Source of the DNA: Oscillospiraceae bacterium
Lineage (GTDB): Bacteria; Bacillota; Clostridia; Oscillospirales; Ruminococcaceae
Assembly (NCBI GenBank): GCA_016303195.1
Contig: JAEDMD010000083.1
Span: 1 to 8,008 of the forward strand
Length of the DNA stretch: 8,008 nucleotides
Reading direction: 5' to 3'
The notes under the pieces were generated by a model. It was not told where the DNA came from. It saw nothing but the letters and a program-made list of their open reading frames with translations, and made no database searches. A program made the translations under genes and the position numbers. Below, one piece after another: positions 6,492-8,008 of this stretch; position 1 is the stretch's first letter, and each line of letters begins with the position of its first letter.

Positions 6492-6527
6492 GTCTTTTTG
6501 TTTGCGTCCGTGTCAGACAGCTTTTAT

Positions 6528-6556
6528 ATTATAGCAAAGGAAACAGCAAATGTCAA
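6528..6556 (-). promoter_or_regulatory. Consensus promoter of tRNA-Pro
   Basis: On the minus strand a perfect TTGACA (6551-6556) and a perfect TATAAT (6528-6533) are 17 bp apart. The start point would be near 6521, giving a roughly 30-nt 5' leader to be removed by RNase P. The remaining stretch up to the terminator at 6645 shows no gene. Confidence 0.93.
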
Positions 6557-6644
6557 TAGTTATTTTTCAGCTTTGTATGATTGCACAATTGGACAATGAT
6601 TTTCACTGTGCTGTTGCAGCTAATCGCACAAAATATGCTATTAT

Positions 6645-6680
6645 TCAAATAAAAATCAAAGGGGAAGCATGAACTTCCCC
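6645..6680 (-). terminator. Intrinsic terminator of the Asp-rich protein gene
   Basis: A 7-bp stem GGGGAAG / CTTCCCC with a 6-nt loop (6661-6680) lies 16 nt past the stop codon. On the minus strand it is followed by TTTGATTTTTATT, a good T-tract. It separates this gene from the tRNA-Pro promoter. Confidence 0.88.
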
Positions 6681-6696
6681 TGCGGATTTTAAAATA

Positions 6697-6978
6697 TCAG
6701 TCAGTGATATTATCAACTGCATCCTTGATGTCATCAGCCAGATCTTCTGCTGTGTCCTTGACATCTTCAACAGCATCCTCAACTGCTTCCTTTACATCTT
6801 CAGCAGTCTCCTTTACTGTATCCTCGTCTGCATCGAAATCATCAACGTCGAAATCGTCGAAATCATCATAATCATCGTCATCGTAATCTGAACTCTTGTC
6901 CTTGAGAGCCTGTGCTGCAACGTATCCAACAGCAGCGGCTGCACCTGCAGCAAGAATAGCAACTAAAAATTTATTCAT
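6697..6978 (-). CDS. Membrane-anchored Asp-rich helical protein
   Basis: A 93-aa protein of unknown function. The frame opens at 7002, but the ATG at 6978 is preferred: AGGAG at 6985-6989 lies six bases away, and the product then begins MNKFLVAILAAGAAAAVGYV, one Ala-rich membrane helix or uncleaved anchor (residues 4-25). Residues 31-53 are a striking Asp run broken by Tyr/Phe every three or four residues (DYDDDDYDDFDDFDVDDFD). Residues 54-92 form a predicted long amphipathic helix of degenerate repeats (TAEDVKEAVEDAVEDVKD and so on). The layout of an N-terminal helix and charged helical repeats recalls YtxH-like small envelope or stress proteins, but the Asp/aromatic middle is not typical. 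The net charge is strongly negative; cation binding is conceivable. It is a single-gene unit between its own promoter and terminator. Confidence 0.85.
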   Translation of the reverse strand: MNKFLVAILAAGAAAAVGYVAAQALKDKSSDYDDDDYDDFDDFDVDDFDADEDTVKETAEDVKEAVEDAVEDVKDTAEDLADDIKDAVDNITD

Positions 6979-7000
6979 TTTATACTCCTCTTTTCTTCGC

Positions 7001-7103
7001 AAGATTATACGTTGATGTTCCGAGAAATGCTCATCATAAGGGGAGATCTCAGCGAATCGCCAACCACTTACCGAACCGCTTGCGAACGGGATACGATAAT
7101 CTT
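7001..7103 (-). promoter_or_regulatory. Self-closing structured 5' leader (candidate regulatory RNA)
   Basis: The predicted transcript begins at about 7102 and its first bases, AAGATTATCGT (7103-7093), can pair with ACG-T-ATAATCTT (7012-7001) located just before the SD. This makes an 11-bp closing stem with a single bulged T at 7009. The 80 enclosed bases contain further hairpins, such as GCG/CGC around ATT and TGAT-GAG / CTC-ATCA. The stem ends about 11 nt before the AGGAG. I recognise no known riboswitch class in it. Confidence 0.45.
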
Positions 7104-7108
7104 TTTAT

Positions 7109-7137
7109 ATTATAACATATATTTTTTTTGATTTCAA
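7109..7137 (-). promoter_or_regulatory. Promoter of the Asp-rich protein gene
   Basis: On the minus strand TTGAAA (7132-7137, 5 of 6) is followed after 17 bp by a perfect TATAAT (7109-7114), preceded by TGT, which makes an extended -10. The -35 lies just beyond the rsmE stop codon at 7142. The start point would be near 7102. No terminator is seen between rsmE and this promoter, so rsmE transcripts may also run into this gene. Confidence 0.88.
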
Positions 7138-7141
7138 CTCT

Positions 7142-7864
7142 TTACATATTATTTGTTAAAAACATCAAAATTGAAAGGGCTGTTATTGGTGCAGTTTCAC
7201 AACGCAGTATACGATTGCCCAGCCATACCTGTGAAGCGCCTATGCTGACGATAGCCTCAGCTTCCTCTTTGTCGAATCCGCCCTCACTGCCTATGACGAG
7301 TCCGACAGACTTTGCACCGTCCAGCTTCACATCGCTGAATGAGCATCCGCCTTTTTCCTCATAAAGCAGTACCGTCCTGTCAAGCTCAGCCATTTGTGCG
7401 ACCGCCTGCCTGAATCCGATCATCGGCATAACTTCGGGAATCATTCCCCTGCCCGACTGCTTTGCGGCTTCGGCAGCTATTTTGTTCAGTCTCGGAAGTT
7501 TTTTTGCAAAATCCTTATCATCGGGACGGGAAATGCATCTGCGTGTCAGTATCGGCACTATTCTTGAAACTCCCAGTTCCACGCTTTTCTGGATGATATA
7601 TTCCAGCTTGTCCAGCTTCGGAACAGCCTGAAAAAGCGTAACTTCGATGTTCGGTTCGGCGGCGCACTGATGTTTCTCAACAAGTTCCAGATAGACCGTA
7701 TCAGAGGTGATATCGGCAATTTTGCAATTGTAGTCGATACCGTCACAGCAGACCGTCAGTGGTTCGCCGATCTTCATTCTCAGCGAACGTCCCACATGGT
7801 TTGCGTCACTGCCCGTCAGGGTTATGTTATTTTCGTTTATTTCGTTAGTAAAAAATCTTGGCAT
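7142..7864 (-). CDS. rsmE: 16S rRNA m3U1498 methyltransferase RsmE
   Basis: A 240-aa SPOUT-class enzyme that uses S-adenosylmethionine to methylate N3 of U1498 in helix 44 of 16S rRNA, acting on the assembled 30S subunit. An N-terminal PUA-like RNA-binding part covers about residues 1-70 (opening MPRFF, then HVGRSLRMKIGEPLTV). The knotted catalytic domain follows, with KLDKLEYIIQKSVELGV (83-99), EAAKQSGR (132-139), the SAM-binding loop VIGSEGGF (190-197) and LGNRILRCETA (215-225). Length matches the family (E. coli about 243 aa). All signature residues are present. The start at 7864 has a GGTGA SD about four bases away, which is modest but acceptable. In many Firmicutes rsmE follows prmA; here a terminator separates it from whatever lies upstream, and it has its own promoter. 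Confidence 0.97.
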   Translation of the reverse strand: MPRFFTNEINENNITLTGSDANHVGRSLRMKIGEPLTVCCDGIDYNCKIADITSDTVYLELVEKHQCAAEPNIEVTLFQAVPKLDKLEYIIQKSVELGVSRIVPILTRRCISRPDDKDFAKKLPRLNKIAAEAAKQSGRGMIPEVMPMIGFRQAVAQMAELDRTVLLYEEKGGCSFSDVKLDGAKSVGLVIGSEGGFDKEEAEAIVSIGASQVWLGNRILRCETAPITALSILMFLTNNM

Positions 7865-7895
7865 ATTTTCACCGCATTTCTGATAGTATGTATCA

Positions 7896-7924
7896 ATTAT
7901 ACTATATAATTATAAAAAAAGCAA
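7896..7924 (-). promoter_or_regulatory. Promoter of rsmE with overlapping dyad
   Basis: On the minus strand TTGCTT (7919-7924, 3 of 6) and a perfect TATAAT (7896-7901) are 17 bp apart in very A/T-rich DNA. The start point would be near 7889, giving a leader of about 25 nt. A perfect 7-bp inverted repeat ATAGTAT / ATACTAT (7883-7889 and 7899-7905, 9-nt gap) spans the -10 and start point. Confidence 0.65.
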
Positions 7925-7974
7925 CTGTAAGCCGTAAATATCCCAGGGCAACGGCATTTACTTTTAAAAAATAT

Positions 7975-7993
7975 AAAAAAGCGCCGCAGGCGC
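7975..7993 (-). terminator. Intrinsic terminator of a gene beyond the right edge
   Basis: On the minus strand the stem GCGCC / GGCGC with a TGC loop is followed by TTTTTT and a further T-rich stretch. It must end a minus-strand transcript entering from beyond 8008, separating it from rsmE. Confidence 0.8.
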
Positions 7994-8008
7994 ACGTTCT
8001 GGGGTCAA

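Noticed and set aside
7013..7045. Hammerhead-ribozyme-like core (TGATGAG ... GGAAC) in the Asp-rich gene leader
   Set aside because: The essential C before TGATGA is A here, GAAA is replaced by GGAA, and the flanking stems I and III with a cleavage site are missing.
7931..7961. Mutually exclusive pairings GCCGT/ACGGC and GTAAAT/ATTTAC upstream of rsmE
   Set aside because: They could look like a switching leader, but they lie upstream of the predicted rsmE promoter and behind the neighbouring terminator, so they are probably not transcribed with rsmE; the stems are short.

Overview
The window looks like chromosomal DNA from a low-to-moderate GC Firmicute of the class Clostridia. A Ruminococcus-type gut or rumen member of the Oscillospiraceae is my best guess. 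The evidence is strong AGGAGG-type ribosome binding sites, consensus sigma-A promoters, several short lipoproteins with CS(D/N)K after the signal peptide, a BspA-type leucine-rich-repeat lipoprotein, and Gram-positive-style tRNA and terminator layout. The genus is inferred from style, not from any search. Every gene I can support lies on the minus strand, so transcription runs from high to low coordinates.

Layout in transcription order. (1) About 7981-7993 is the terminator of a gene beyond the right edge. (2) rsmE (7142-7864), the 16S rRNA m3U1498 methyltransferase, has its own promoter with a dyad over the -10. (3) A strong promoter at 7109-7137 starts a roughly 120-nt leader whose ends can pair with each other. 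It is followed by a small membrane-anchored, Asp-rich protein (6697-6978) and a good terminator. (4) Three tRNA genes follow, Pro(UGG), Thr(UGU) and Tyr(GUA). Pro and Thr each have a perfect TTGACA-17-TATAAT promoter; Thr and Tyr are each followed by a terminator-like hairpin. Below them is a possible short RNA of about 75 nt (5954-6029). (5) A block at 4349-5801 has its own promoter: an unrecognised 121-aa protein, then two adjacent genes with the layout of YcxB-like membrane proteins. Both are broken, one by an in-frame TAA and one by a one-base frameshift; neither break is evident from the open frames alone. (6) typA/bipA (2409-4241), a ribosome-associated GTPase, is intact. (7) A tight three-gene lipoprotein operon (124-2329) encodes a BspA-type LRR lipoprotein and two related lipoproteins that look like diverged tandem duplicates. 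It ends in a clear terminator at 60-82.

Housekeeping translation functions (rsmE, tRNAs, typA) therefore alternate with poorly characterised cell-envelope genes (Asp-rich anchor protein, YcxB-like pair, lipoprotein trio). Nothing here looks like a mobile element, CRISPR array or phage region. The observations most worth following are the doubly broken YcxB-like pair, the self-closing leader RNA before the Asp-rich protein, and the paralogous lipoprotein operon.
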